DNA of 64,000 bases from Nitrospira sp. Lineage in GTDB: Bacteria > Nitrospirota > Nitrospiria > Nitrospirales > Nitrospiraceae. The position numbers were made by a program, and so were the translations under genes. Positions within the stretch are counted from its first letter, which is position 1. Each line of letters starts with the position of its first letter. The DNA is taken from contig CP092079.1 of assembly GCA_022226955.1 (NCBI GenBank), positions 185,983-249,982 of the forward strand, written 5' to 3'. Positions 38,765-46,919 of this stretch are shown in pieces. The notes below the pieces were generated by a model that saw only the letters and a program-made list of their open reading frames with translations, had not been told where the DNA came from and searched no databases.

Positions 38765-39220
38765 TTATGGCTTCTGTTCGTAATACTGATCCCGTTGCCC
38801 CCCATGGGGATAGGTCCGCTTGCACTTGATCACCAGCGTCTGGGTTCCGCGTCCCTCGACACATTGATCCAGCGCTTTCGAAAACTCCACCGCCCCGGAA
38901 AGATTCACGGTAAAAGGGAAGTCGAATGTGAAGGCGACGAATTTGTATTTGCCCGGCTTGAGCTGCAATTCCCGCCGTTCGGACGTCTTCGGCGCATCCA
39001 GCGAATCCGGATCGGAGTGATAGATCGAGGGGGTCACGCCAGGAACGTGCCACCACGAGGCCGGCACCAACCGCGTCGCGTCGATTGTAATGGGATGCTC
39101 CTTGAGATGAGCCGGCGGCGGACCGGCCAGCCCGAGAAGAGGCCAAGCGGAGACCATCACCCCCACTATTGCCGCGCAGGCGCGCGTTCCAAGCCATTGT
39201 TGAAACGATTGCTTCTTCAT
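38765..39220 (-). CDS. Small exported protein of unknown function
   Basis: 151 residues. The ATG at 39220 follows AGGG at about six bases and gives a Sec signal peptide (ACAAIVGVMVSAWPLLGLA, cleavage near GPPPA). The mature part is probably beta-rich (LQLKPGKYKFVAFTFDFPFTVNLSG) with a Cys pair (DQCVEG, VIKCKR) that could form a disulfide. No family recognised. It lies between the phosphodiesterase-like gene (seven bases) and the first HEAT gene (five bases), so these are one transcript linking exported and cytoplasmic products. Confidence 0.75.
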   Translation of the reverse strand: MKKQSFQQWLGTRACAAIVGVMVSAWPLLGLAGPPPAHLKEHPITIDATRLVPASWWHVPGVTPSIYHSDPDSLDAPKTSERRELQLKPGKYKFVAFTFDFPFTVNLSGAVEFSKALDQCVEGRGTQTLVIKCKRTYPHGGQRDQYYEQKP

Positions 39221-39227
39221 GATCGCC

Positions 39228-40253
39228 CTATTGTTTCTTGGACGAGACTGCCGCCGGAGCGACCGCCGCCGCCTGGAAAATTTCTTCAACCGCTTTGCTT
39301 TCCCACTCTGTATGGGTCTCAAGCCCCAGGATGCGCATGACGGTCGCACCCGTATCGATGATCGAGACCGGCTGATGAATCACCTGCCCATGCTTGATCC
39401 CCACACCGGAGGCAATCCACGGCACCATCGGCGTGCCGGCCGTGGTCGCCTCTTCACCGCTTAAATCCGTACCGGGGCTACTAAGCGCCGTGACCAGAAC
39501 GGTCGTGCGGTTTGAGAGCCCATGCTCTTTGAACATGTCCAGCACGGACTTCATTGCCGCATCCACCGCCTGCAAGGCCTGGCGATACTCCTTGGAATTC
39601 CACCCATGCGCGACGCCAGCCCGGCCCGCCTCAGGAAGATGAACCACTAACAGGTGGGGCAGGGCAAGAATCGCATGGCCATAGCCATGGCCGCTGGTGG
39701 CTTTTTGGAAATACTGCCGGATATAGGACACGATTTTCTCGGACCGGCACTCGGGACGCAAGGCGCCGCATAATTGATAGTCCGTATAGACCTCGGGCCG
39801 CGCCAATTGATAGAGCGATTCGTCCATGTAGAAGATCGCGCTGTCGCGGCCGCCGCTCAAATCCAGATAGTCGAACATGCTGGGCGAACGGGAATACCCG
39901 CGGCTGAATTCAAAAGCATTCCAGGTAATGCCATGTTTTTCAACCGGCATCCCCGTCACCAGCGAGGCCATCGTCGGCAATCGCAGGGCTGGATTGACGC
40001 CGGTCGCAGACCAGGTAGCTGCCCCATCCTTAACGAGTTTGCTGAGGACCGGCATGGTCCCGCCCTTGAGAGAATCCTGGCCAAACCCCTCGAGAACAAA
40101 CAAAATCACATACTCGGAAGATCCCTGTGAAGACTCCGCCGCCTTGGGCGCCGAAGATGGGACGGCGCCAGCCGGTACCGCAAGCAATTCAAGGCCCAAC
40201 ACTGACAGACCGACAGTAATATTTAACACCCAACGGAGCAGACGATTTTTCAT
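39228..40253 (-). CDS. Exported alkaline-phosphatase-superfamily protein, active site degraded
   Basis: 341 residues with a signal peptide (about 8-30). The fold resembles type I phosphodiesterase/nucleotide pyrophosphatases: YVILFVLEGFGQDSL, MPVLSKLVKDGA, LPTMASLVTGMPVEKHGITWN, a later SKEYRQALQAVDAAM and VPWIASG. Key residues look lost. The first metal Asp (DG) is EG, the usual PD..GH is PEAGRAG, and the DHG motif reads ALSSPG. It may be a non-catalytic binding protein or use other ligands. It is first in the HEAT operon. Confidence 0.75.
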   Translation of the reverse strand: MKNRLLRWVLNITVGLSVLGLELLAVPAGAVPSSAPKAAESSQGSSEYVILFVLEGFGQDSLKGGTMPVLSKLVKDGAATWSATGVNPALRLPTMASLVTGMPVEKHGITWNAFEFSRGYSRSPSMFDYLDLSGGRDSAIFYMDESLYQLARPEVYTDYQLCGALRPECRSEKIVSYIRQYFQKATSGHGYGHAILALPHLLVVHLPEAGRAGVAHGWNSKEYRQALQAVDAAMKSVLDMFKEHGLSNRTTVLVTALSSPGTDLSGEEATTAGTPMVPWIASGVGIKHGQVIHQPVSIIDTGATVMRILGLETHTEWESKAVEEIFQAAAVAPAAVSSKKQ

Positions 40254-40454
40254 GGATGTGAGTTGTTCCTTTCACCCACCAGGGGAAGAGCACCTTAGCA
40301 CGCGAATTTTCTGGAAGGCAAGACAGTGTCGGGAGGCCCAAACCGCCTGGTGGAACGAGTTTCCCGGTGTTATGCTGAACGGGCCTAGTCCGCCGGAATT
40401 GCAACCACCCAGCGGAGTCCAGTTGCGTCGGTCCTCTCGGAAAGGATAGAGGCC

Positions 40455-41705
40455 ATGATGAGTCGGCCAGGACAACAGGCACGCCCTCGCACATCTCCCT
40501 ATCGTCATCGCGGGCTCGCCTTCGCGCTGCTCCTTGTCGCCGCCTTGCTCCAGATCCCATCCCTTGCGGAAGCGGAAGTCCGTGTCGTGACCGCTCAAGG
40601 CGAGTATCGGATGGGCGACCGCGACACCCGCGAGGACGCAATTCGAATGGCGACGGAATCGGCCAAACGGAATGCGCTCGAACAGGTAGCGACCTACCTT
40701 GAAAGCATCACGGTTGTGGACGGCATGGATGTGACGAAGGATGAGATCCGGACCTACAGCGCCGGCTTAGTCCTCGTGCTGGACCAGCACAGCAATACCA
40801 CCATCGACGGCGATGCCATCGTCGTCAACGTTGACCTCGTCGCCCAGATTGACACAGAAGAAGTCGGCCAGGCGATCGCCGCACTCCGGGAGAACGAAGC
40901 CGCGCGGGTACAGCTGGCGGTGTTGCAACAGGAGAACGAGCAGCTCCAGCAGGAACTTGACGCCGCCAACCAGGCCCTGGCCACCGCGACAACGCCCGAT
41001 CAAACGCAGCAAGCGTCCCAGCAACGGCAGGACATTCTCAATCGTGTCCAATCGAATGCCATGGTCTCGCAAGCTTGGACCGACTGGGTGATTGTCTCGC
41101 CGGTCGTCTATCCCTATCCCTGGGTTGGCCTGGCGCAAACACAGGCGCTCTTGAATGTCGCGCGGGGCCTCTATCCAACCAGCCCCCATGTCATCATCGC
41201 CCAGCAAGTCATCACCACCAGGCAGCCGCCGGCGCCGCCTCACCCGCCCAGCCCGCCGGCCGTCAGCAGCATTCCCTCCCACATGCCGACGCATCAGATC
41301 GTTCCCGGCCCCGGATCTCCAGGCATGCCGCGCACGCTGAATGAAATCACCCATACCACCCCGACCGGACCGCCCCAAATCGGCAATCAGCCTGGATCGC
41401 ACCACTTAACTGATGTCCATCAATTGAATCCGCTCCTGCCGCCATCGGCAAGGCCGCAGCTTTCCCCGCGCGCCGCTACGCGCATGCAACAATTCCTGCA
41501 ACAGAACGGCAGAGGCGCCCTAGCGCCAGGCGCCGGATCCAGCGGCCAGCCGCCTGTCACCCAACGTCTGCCTCCGACCATCAACCAAATTCATCCTCCC
41601 ATGCCTCAGCAAGTCCCGCGGATGCCCTATCAAACCGCCCCTCGTCCTCCTGGAGGAAGCAGTGGCGGCCACCATGGGGGCGGCGGCAAGGGACAAGGGA
41701 AATAA
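40455..41705 (+). CDS. Exported FlgT-N-like protein with Pro-rich tail
   Basis: 416 residues. Signal peptide to about residue 40 (LAFALLLVAALLQIPSLAEA). Residues 41-140 resemble the N-terminal FlgT / LPP20-type domain (AQGEYRMGDRDTREDAIRMATESAKRNALEQVATYLES). Next come a Gln-rich coiled coil (about 145-195), a short region with VVYPYPWVG, and a Pro/Gly/His-rich low-complexity tail ending in GGHHGGGGKGQGK. FlgT is a flagellar outer-membrane factor, but here a general envelope role is as likely. It lies three bases before the LPP20-like gene. Confidence 0.65.
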   Translation: MMSRPGQQARPRTSPYRHRGLAFALLLVAALLQIPSLAEAEVRVVTAQGEYRMGDRDTREDAIRMATESAKRNALEQVATYLESITVVDGMDVTKDEIRTYSAGLVLVLDQHSNTTIDGDAIVVNVDLVAQIDTEEVGQAIAALRENEAARVQLAVLQQENEQLQQELDAANQALATATTPDQTQQASQQRQDILNRVQSNAMVSQAWTDWVIVSPVVYPYPWVGLAQTQALLNVARGLYPTSPHVIIAQQVITTRQPPAPPHPPSPPAVSSIPSHMPTHQIVPGPGSPGMPRTLNEITHTTPTGPPQIGNQPGSHHLTDVHQLNPLLPPSARPQLSPRAATRMQQFLQQNGRGALAPGAGSSGQPPVTQRLPPTINQIHPPMPQQVPRMPYQTAPRPPGGSSGGHHGGGGKGQGK

Positions 41706-41708
41706 TCG

Positions 41709-42254
41709 ATGGGACGCACGATCAGCAAACAACTCGCCACAATGGGACTTGGAAGCCTACTCCTCCTCAGCCCTTTGCAGGCCAGTGCGGGCGAGCCGGG
41801 TGAAGTCAGAAGCCGAGCGGAACGATCGTTCGATCAGCTCAAAGAACAACACACCCCACACACATCGGCGAGACCGGCCGAAGAAAATTCCGGCGCCTAT
41901 CCGCCTGATCGCTATTGGGTCGGCAACGGCCAAGGCGATTTAGCCAAGGGCAAGACTGTCTGCCAGCGCGTCTCTGAACTCTCAGCCCGTACCGATCTTG
42001 CCAAGCAGATCCGCGTCATGGTGAAGGAACATATGGTCGATCGCGTCCGCGAACGCAGCGGCCGCGAGACCGAACAAGATATTGAGCTCACGCGCGAAGA
42101 ACTCGTTCAAGAATACCTGCTGGGCGTGCAAATCGTCGATCGCCATATCGACGAAGCAAACAAAATTTGTACCGCCACCGCCGTAATGCTCAAGAGCCTC
42201 GCGCCGTCGAAGCAACCAACCAGTCTCGACTCAACCTCTCCCGCATCCCGATAG
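41709..42254 (+). CDS. Exported LPP20-like protein
   Basis: 181 residues with a signal peptide (MGLGSLLLLSPLQASA, no lipobox Cys). The region DRYWVGNGQGDLAKGKTVCQRVSELSARTDLAKQIRV has the pattern of LPP20-family proteins, in which a GxGxG-like turn is followed by helices rich in A/L. The 70 residues after it are charged and helical (MVDRVRERSGRETEQDIELTREELVQEYL). Two Cys lie in the mature part. The gene pairs with the FlgT-like gene and should act with it in the envelope. The exact function is unknown. Confidence 0.6.
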   Translation: MGRTISKQLATMGLGSLLLLSPLQASAGEPGEVRSRAERSFDQLKEQHTPHTSARPAEENSGAYPPDRYWVGNGQGDLAKGKTVCQRVSELSARTDLAKQIRVMVKEHMVDRVRERSGRETEQDIELTREELVQEYLLGVQIVDRHIDEANKICTATAVMLKSLAPSKQPTSLDSTSPASR

Positions 42255-42305
42255 TCGAGAACTCCGTTGCACTTCCGCATGCACTTGCGGTAGATACCTC
42301 TTCCC

Positions 42306-43583
42306 ATGCCGAACGAGAATAACTTCCAACACGACGAGCTTTCGCGGAAGAGCCCCGGCGAACGGCTGACAACCGCCGAACTGACCGGCGGCGCACTGCC
42401 GGAATCTCCGGCCTGGTTCGAGAGCATGGCCCAGCGCGGCGCGGCGCTCTCGCAAGCCAGCGTTCGCGCCATGGTGTTTCTGCATGGATCGCTCCATGGC
42501 AGCGACCTGTTTGGAATGCAGCGGCTGGACGAAGCCGGCGGGTTGAAGCGCGGCTATTCGCGCGGCGTCTCGGGTGTCGATGCGCTGCTCGCCGCCATGC
42601 GAGAAGGAGGCAATGGAATTCCAGCTCTTCAGGGAGGGCTCACACCCCCGTTCTCGAACGATGATGCCACCAGAAAGATGATCGACGATCAAGCGAGCGA
42701 GGCCGGCAACTTCACCAACGCCTACGTCGCACTCTTTCAGCAAGCCATCAACAAACAGCTCTCTCAACCGATTGTCTGCCGGCGCATCCTCTGGACCTCG
42801 GAGCACCATCACCTGGGTCGCGCCGCTGCCGCCGTCCGCCTGCTCCATGACCTGCACCGCCTCTGCGAGGCGCAGAAGTTTGGCAAGGAAGACCGAATCC
42901 TCGTGCAGGCCCACGGTCAGGCAGGGTTAGTTCTTGCCCTCACCTCGAATCTGCTCTGTCCCAGCCCCATTACGAAGCGGCCGAAACTCCTGGGCCTGCT
43001 GGCTACTTATGCAGAACAACAGGACCAGACAGACCTGACCGCCGCAATCCAACGCATCGAACCGCTGCTCGCCGGCCATTCGTTGCTGAATGGCGCAACC
43101 CTCGACATTGTCACGATGGGCACCCCCGTGCGCTACGGATGGGATCTCTCAGGAATAGGACGCCTGCTGCACATCGTGAATCATCGGAATCTCCGGACAG
43201 ACGGCAAAACCTGGCTGTCAAAAATGGAGCTGCCGCAAGTCACGATGGAAATGCCCATTGCCTGGGGCGGAGACTATGCGCAAACACTGGCTGTGGCAGG
43301 AAGCGATGCGGTGCCAGCGACCGACGCGGCAAAAGCGGCCAACAAAGCGGTGTGGGAAATGGTCGAACCTTACGACGGCTTTGAACGCTGGCTCGAATGC
43401 GCCCGTCGCGCCGTGCGGTTTCCCAGCGAAGGACACTGCCTGCTGGTCGACTACAAAGACTGCACAAACTCCACAAACGTTCAGGAGCACTACTACGGTC
43501 ACGCCGCCTATACCCGGTCGAACGCCATGCTCTTCAATACATCCGAGATTCTTCGAGCCCTGTACAAAGACGCCGGGCGTTAA
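42306..43583 (+). CDS. Alpha/beta-hydrolase-like protein without the catalytic Ser
   Basis: 425 residues, no signal peptide. The pattern VRAMVFLHGSLHGSDLFG (oxyanion-type HG loop), then ILVQAHGQAGLVLALTSNLL at about 200 (strand-elbow-helix), then LDIVTMGTPVRYGWDLSG, is that of lipase-like alpha/beta hydrolases. The elbow reads HGQAG, with Gln where the nucleophile Ser is expected. An extended insertion (about 100-160) separates the first parts. It may be a non-catalytic member. The last four bases overlap the convergent gene. The start ATG has no clear Shine-Dalgarno. Confidence 0.6.
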   Translation: MPNENNFQHDELSRKSPGERLTTAELTGGALPESPAWFESMAQRGAALSQASVRAMVFLHGSLHGSDLFGMQRLDEAGGLKRGYSRGVSGVDALLAAMREGGNGIPALQGGLTPPFSNDDATRKMIDDQASEAGNFTNAYVALFQQAINKQLSQPIVCRRILWTSEHHHLGRAAAAVRLLHDLHRLCEAQKFGKEDRILVQAHGQAGLVLALTSNLLCPSPITKRPKLLGLLATYAEQQDQTDLTAAIQRIEPLLAGHSLLNGATLDIVTMGTPVRYGWDLSGIGRLLHIVNHRNLRTDGKTWLSKMELPQVTMEMPIAWGGDYAQTLAVAGSDAVPATDAAKAANKAVWEMVEPYDGFERWLECARRAVRFPSEGHCLLVDYKDCTNSTNVQEHYYGHAAYTRSNAMLFNTSEILRALYKDAGR

Positions 43584-44446
43584 TCCTCTCCCCGTCGTAC
43601 GGCCAGCGGTTCCCACGAAAAGATGCCATCTAAATAGGCGTGACCATTCGGGGTGGTCGCCACCAGCTCGATGCTTTCATACACATGGATCGTCGTGCCG
43701 CCGCCGGCCGCCGCCGACACCTGCATCGTCAACGCCGCGCTCGGCGCCAGCGATGGAATATCGTGATGGGTCCGCATCTGCGACGGGGTCGCCAGAACAT
43801 TCACAAACACCGTCGGCGGCGCCTGGCGAAACTCTCCGTCATAGGTCGCCCACAACCGGGCTGTCGCCGAAACATGGGCATACCATTCCTCTCCCACCGC
43901 GTTGGCCTCGACCCACTTGAAGAGCGTATTCAGGCGCGACATGATCGAGACGGTCGTTGGTTCCGCTGACGCCGGAATCTCCAGCGATGTGACATACCCG
44001 GCATGAACATACCCCAGCGTATCCCACAGTGAGGCGTTGGCCCCAACCCTCGCATGGGCCGATTTGTTCGGCATCGCCTGTTCGACATAGTAAGGATTCT
44101 CGCTCAGCCGGAGGTAGGTCGTGTCGTCGATATAGCGAATCCGGTCGAGCGCGCCGGACGTGCCATCGCGGATGCCGAACCCGATTGTATTGGGCGCCGA
44201 CACGCTATCTGCCCCGGTGCAAATCACCTTGCTCCAGCCGATCGGCGCAATGCAGGTGGCGCTGACAGCTCCGTTTAGTCTTTCGAGCACCGCCACGCGA
44301 GTCTTAATATCCTGAAAGACCGACTCGGCGCCTTCTTTCGTTCTGCGGACCCGCTCAACCAACAACGTCTTTTCAAGTTTCCGTTGCTCTTCCAGCTGCC
44401 ACACGAACGCCGCAGTCTGTTTATCCAGATCGAGTGTTGTTGCCAT
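43580..44446 (-). CDS. Unknown protein with N-terminal coiled coil
   Basis: 288 residues, no signal peptide. Residues 1-60 are charged and helical (FVWQLEEQRKLEKTLLVERVRRTKEGAESVFQDIK), probably coiled coil. The rest looks beta-rich, with VVA/TTI/VY strand patterns and few charged residues (SLAPSAALTMQVSAAAGGGTTIHVYESIELV). It recalls neither a known enzyme nor a clear phage tail protein. The ATG at 44446 follows AAGGGGGG at five bases. It is convergent with, and overlaps by four bases, the hydrolase-like gene. The 44447-44645 spacer holds nothing recognisable. Confidence 0.7.
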   Translation of the reverse strand: MATTLDLDKQTAAFVWQLEEQRKLEKTLLVERVRRTKEGAESVFQDIKTRVAVLERLNGAVSATCIAPIGWSKVICTGADSVSAPNTIGFGIRDGTSGALDRIRYIDDTTYLRLSENPYYVEQAMPNKSAHARVGANASLWDTLGYVHAGYVTSLEIPASAEPTTVSIMSRLNTLFKWVEANAVGEEWYAHVSATARLWATYDGEFRQAPPTVFVNVLATPSQMRTHHDIPSLAPSAALTMQVSAAAGGGTTIHVYESIELVATTPNGHAYLDGIFSWEPLAVRRGED

Positions 44447-44645
44447 CGCGCCCCCCTTTTCATAGGCCCCCCGCATAGGTGAACGGCCATCTCGGCAAAG
44501 ATCCGCAAGAGAAGTGCCGCACCGAACCCCGCGAAATATGACGACAGCCGAAATCCTGACGAAGGGAACTCTTCATCCATTGCACAGGTTTGAACGGGTA
44601 GGCGACATCTGAGAGAGAGCCGTTTTGAGGCAATAGGCGGGATAG

Positions 44646-45485
44646 TCAGCGGCGTTTTGCGGCGAGCAACGGAGCAATCCGTTCGGACAACTCCTTGACC
44701 ATGACACCCATCTTTCCATGCGACGGTTCAAAATCGACCGGCAGGTCATAGTGACGGAGCCGCTCGCTAGCGACCGGACCGATGGAGGCGACCACGATGG
44801 TTTTGCAGACCTCTCTGAACAGAGGAACCTTTCCCTCCTGTTCCAGCAACTGCATGACATGATCGATCTGCGCGGCATTGGTAATGAGCATTGCCGCGAC
44901 GGTTCCGGCTAAGATGTCTGCCAGCACCAGTCTGAGCGGCGCCAGATCCTCCGGAAGCCCCCATTTATAGACCGGGACAGGAAACACGTCGGCCCCGCGA
45001 ACTCTCAAGGCTTCAAGAAACTCGGGATTGGAGCTGCCATATTCCTGCACCGCGACACGCAGCCCTTTCACCGGCCGGTACTCATCGAGCGTCGACACCA
45101 CATCGACCCAGGTATTGGGCTCCGGCACAACGAGCGTCGGCGCGATCCCCAGCACTTTTAACGCCGCCGCCGGCTTCGGCCCGCGCGCGACAAGAGCGAC
45201 CTGCTTGACGCCCGCCATAATGGACGACATGGGATGGCGGGCCTTGAGAATATCGAACAACGCCGTCGTTCCGACGCCGGTCATGAGCACGAGCACATCG
45301 ACCTGGCCCTCGATGAGCCGGACTCCAAATCGCAGCGCTGTGGGATTATCCTGGATAGGGCGTTCACGGAGAGCGGGGGCCACCGATGGGTGGCCCCCAT
45401 ATCGTTCAATGAGCCGGGTCATTTCCACCGCCATCCGGCTTTCAAATGCGGCGACGGCGATGCCGGCAAACCCCTTCTCGCTCAT
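44646..45485 (-). CDS. HemD-like uroporphyrinogen-III synthase
   Basis: 279 residues with two alternating alpha/beta domains typical of HemD: VDVLVLMTGVGTTALFDIL near 64-82, VALVARGPKPAAALKVLG, RVAVQEYGSSNPEFLEAL, AAMLITNAAQIDHVMQLLEQ and IVVASIGPVASERLRHY. The family cyclises hydroxymethylbilane to uroporphyrinogen III. HemD sequences diverge strongly and the gene stands away from other haem genes, so a paralogue serving sirohaem is possible. It follows the SUMF1-like gene by eight bases. Confidence 0.82.
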   Translation of the reverse strand: MSEKGFAGIAVAAFESRMAVEMTRLIERYGGHPSVAPALRERPIQDNPTALRFGVRLIEGQVDVLVLMTGVGTTALFDILKARHPMSSIMAGVKQVALVARGPKPAAALKVLGIAPTLVVPEPNTWVDVVSTLDEYRPVKGLRVAVQEYGSSNPEFLEALRVRGADVFPVPVYKWGLPEDLAPLRLVLADILAGTVAAMLITNAAQIDHVMQLLEQEGKVPLFREVCKTIVVASIGPVASERLRHYDLPVDFEPSHGKMGVMVKELSERIAPLLAAKRR

Positions 45486-45493
45486 GGCTTCGA

Positions 45494-46324
45494 CTACTTT
45501 GCCCGCGCGTCCATCGCGCAGCGGAACCCGGTCGATTCGTTGCGCATGGTCGGATCGCTGTCTACACGGGTGAAAATTCGGACGGTCGGAGTTTCATTTT
45601 GCCAGCCCGATCCACGCAACACGCGCTTGGTCCCAGTCTCTGGACCCGTGGGATTTTTCGCGGGACTCTTCTCGTAATACTTGGCGTCATACCAGTCGTT
45701 CACCCATTCCCACACATTGCCCGCCACATCGTAGACACCGAAAGGGCTTTTCCCAAGCTCGTAGCTTCCCACCGGCATAAGCGTCTTTTCACCGATCCAC
45801 TGCTGATTGAAATTCAGGTGCTTGTTGGTCGGCTCGACGTTGCCCCAGGGGAAGCGCCGATCGGCAGTCCCCTTGGCCGCTTTCTCCCATTCCGCTTCCG
45901 TCGGCAGCCGTTTGCCGGCCCACTGGCAATAGGCATTCGCATCGGCCCAATCCACATTGATGACCGGCCGGTCGGCGAGCGACTCGGTAATGGTGTCTCC
46001 CTGCCAGAGATTTCTCGTAGCATTTGTGGGGTTCTGCGGGATGCGGTGCTTGGTGGCCTTGACGAACTCAAGATACCGGCTATTCGTCAGCTCAAACTTG
46101 TCGATGTAGAACTCGCTCACAAAGACGTCGTGGCGGGGGTATTCATCCCGTCCCCCGTCGCGGTCGCCATGCGGCACTCCCATGGGGAACGACCCTTCGG
46201 GGATAAACACCATCGGGGCGCCATCTTTTCCCTGTACTTCCTTCTCAAACCCTTCGGCCACGGCAATGGCCGGAACAGCAACCAGAACCATCCCTGCAAG
46301 CATCATAGAACGTAAAGCATTCAT
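45494..46324 (-). CDS. Exported SUMF1/FGE-like domain protein
   Basis: 276 residues with a signal peptide (MLAGMVLVAVPAIAVA). The formylglycine-generating-enzyme fold is clear: MVFIPEGSFPMG, FYIDKFELTNSRYLEFV, PVINVDWADANAYCQWAGKRLPTEAEWEKAA, FGVYDVAGNVWEWVNDWY, RVLRGSGW and STGFRCAM. The active-site Cys pair of true FGE is absent in the RGSGWQNETPTVR segment, so it is not a sulfatase activator. Periplasmic members of this group have varied, mostly unknown roles. AAGGAG nine bases upstream supports the ATG. Confidence 0.88.
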   Translation of the reverse strand: MNALRSMMLAGMVLVAVPAIAVAEGFEKEVQGKDGAPMVFIPEGSFPMGVPHGDRDGGRDEYPRHDVFVSEFYIDKFELTNSRYLEFVKATKHRIPQNPTNATRNLWQGDTITESLADRPVINVDWADANAYCQWAGKRLPTEAEWEKAAKGTADRRFPWGNVEPTNKHLNFNQQWIGEKTLMPVGSYELGKSPFGVYDVAGNVWEWVNDWYDAKYYEKSPAKNPTGPETGTKRVLRGSGWQNETPTVRIFTRVDSDPTMRNESTGFRCAMDARAK

Positions 46325-46403
46325 ACCGAAACACTCCTTTTGTGCAACGATCGAAAGGGCATCGTATCACAGCACCTGGCCTCCCGCAGGAACAGAATTT
46401 CCG

Positions 46404-46433
46404 TTGACGGGCGGTGCAATGCGTCCCTACTAT
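46404..46433 (+). promoter_or_regulatory. Promoter for the VOC-MBL-epimerase group
   Basis: TTGACG (46404-46409) and TACTAT (46428-46433) are 18 bases apart, about 45 bases before the ATG at 46479. They lie in the divergent spacer with the SUMF1-like gene. Confidence 0.6.
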
Positions 46434-46478
46434 ACGGTCGGTTCTGATCGATTGATAGGCGAAAATAGGATCGACTCT

Positions 46479-46916
46479 ATGTCTCTTCCCCTTCATCGAG
46501 GACTCCGCCATCTGGCCCTTCGGGTCATCGACCTTCCCGCATCGCGCCGATTCTACGAAGACCTGCTCGGCATGAAGGTCGTCTGGGAGCCGGATGCCGA
46601 CAACGTCTACTTCAGCTCAGGGAGCGATAATCTGGCGCTCCACCAAATTCCTCAGAACGAACTCAGCGCCTACCGTCCTCCCCAAGGCCAATTGCTGGAT
46701 CATGTCGGCGTCATTCTCGACAGCCCGCAAGCGGTCGACCGGATGTTTGCCGAGGTCTCCATGAAAATTGCGCAACTCGGCGGCGCGATCGTCAAACAGC
46801 CGAAACAGCACCGAGACGGCAGTTACTCATTTTATTTTTCCGATCCGGACGGCAATGTGATTCAAGCGCTCTACGAACCCACCATCAGCGCACTCCGCTG
46901 GGAAGCTGGGTCCTAG
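46479..46916 (+). CDS. VOC-family (glyoxalase-like) protein
   Basis: 145 residues. One vicinal-oxygen-chelate domain: LRHLALRVIDLPASRRFYEDLLGMKVVWEPD, LLDHVGVILDS, and the closing SFYFSDPDGNVIQALYEP. Metal ligands could be H11, H77 and a C-terminal Glu/Gln, so a lyase, isomerase or resistance role is possible; no substrate can be named. The ATG at 46479 with AGGA upstream is chosen, since upstream in-frame Met residues fall in non-domain sequence. It lies three bases before the MBL-fold gene. Confidence 0.85.
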   Translation: MSLPLHRGLRHLALRVIDLPASRRFYEDLLGMKVVWEPDADNVYFSSGSDNLALHQIPQNELSAYRPPQGQLLDHVGVILDSPQAVDRMFAEVSMKIAQLGGAIVKQPKQHRDGSYSFYFSDPDGNVIQALYEPTISALRWEAGS

Positions 46917-46919
46917 ACG

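Noticed and set aside
38760..39197. A 146-codon upstream extension of the 37395-38759 HEAT gene
   Set aside because: The extension overlaps the well-supported small exported gene in another frame and has no HEAT pattern, and the ATG at 38759 fits the spacing.
45494..46324. Sulfatase-activating formylglycine-generating enzyme
   Set aside because: The required cysteine pair is missing and no sulfatase is nearby.
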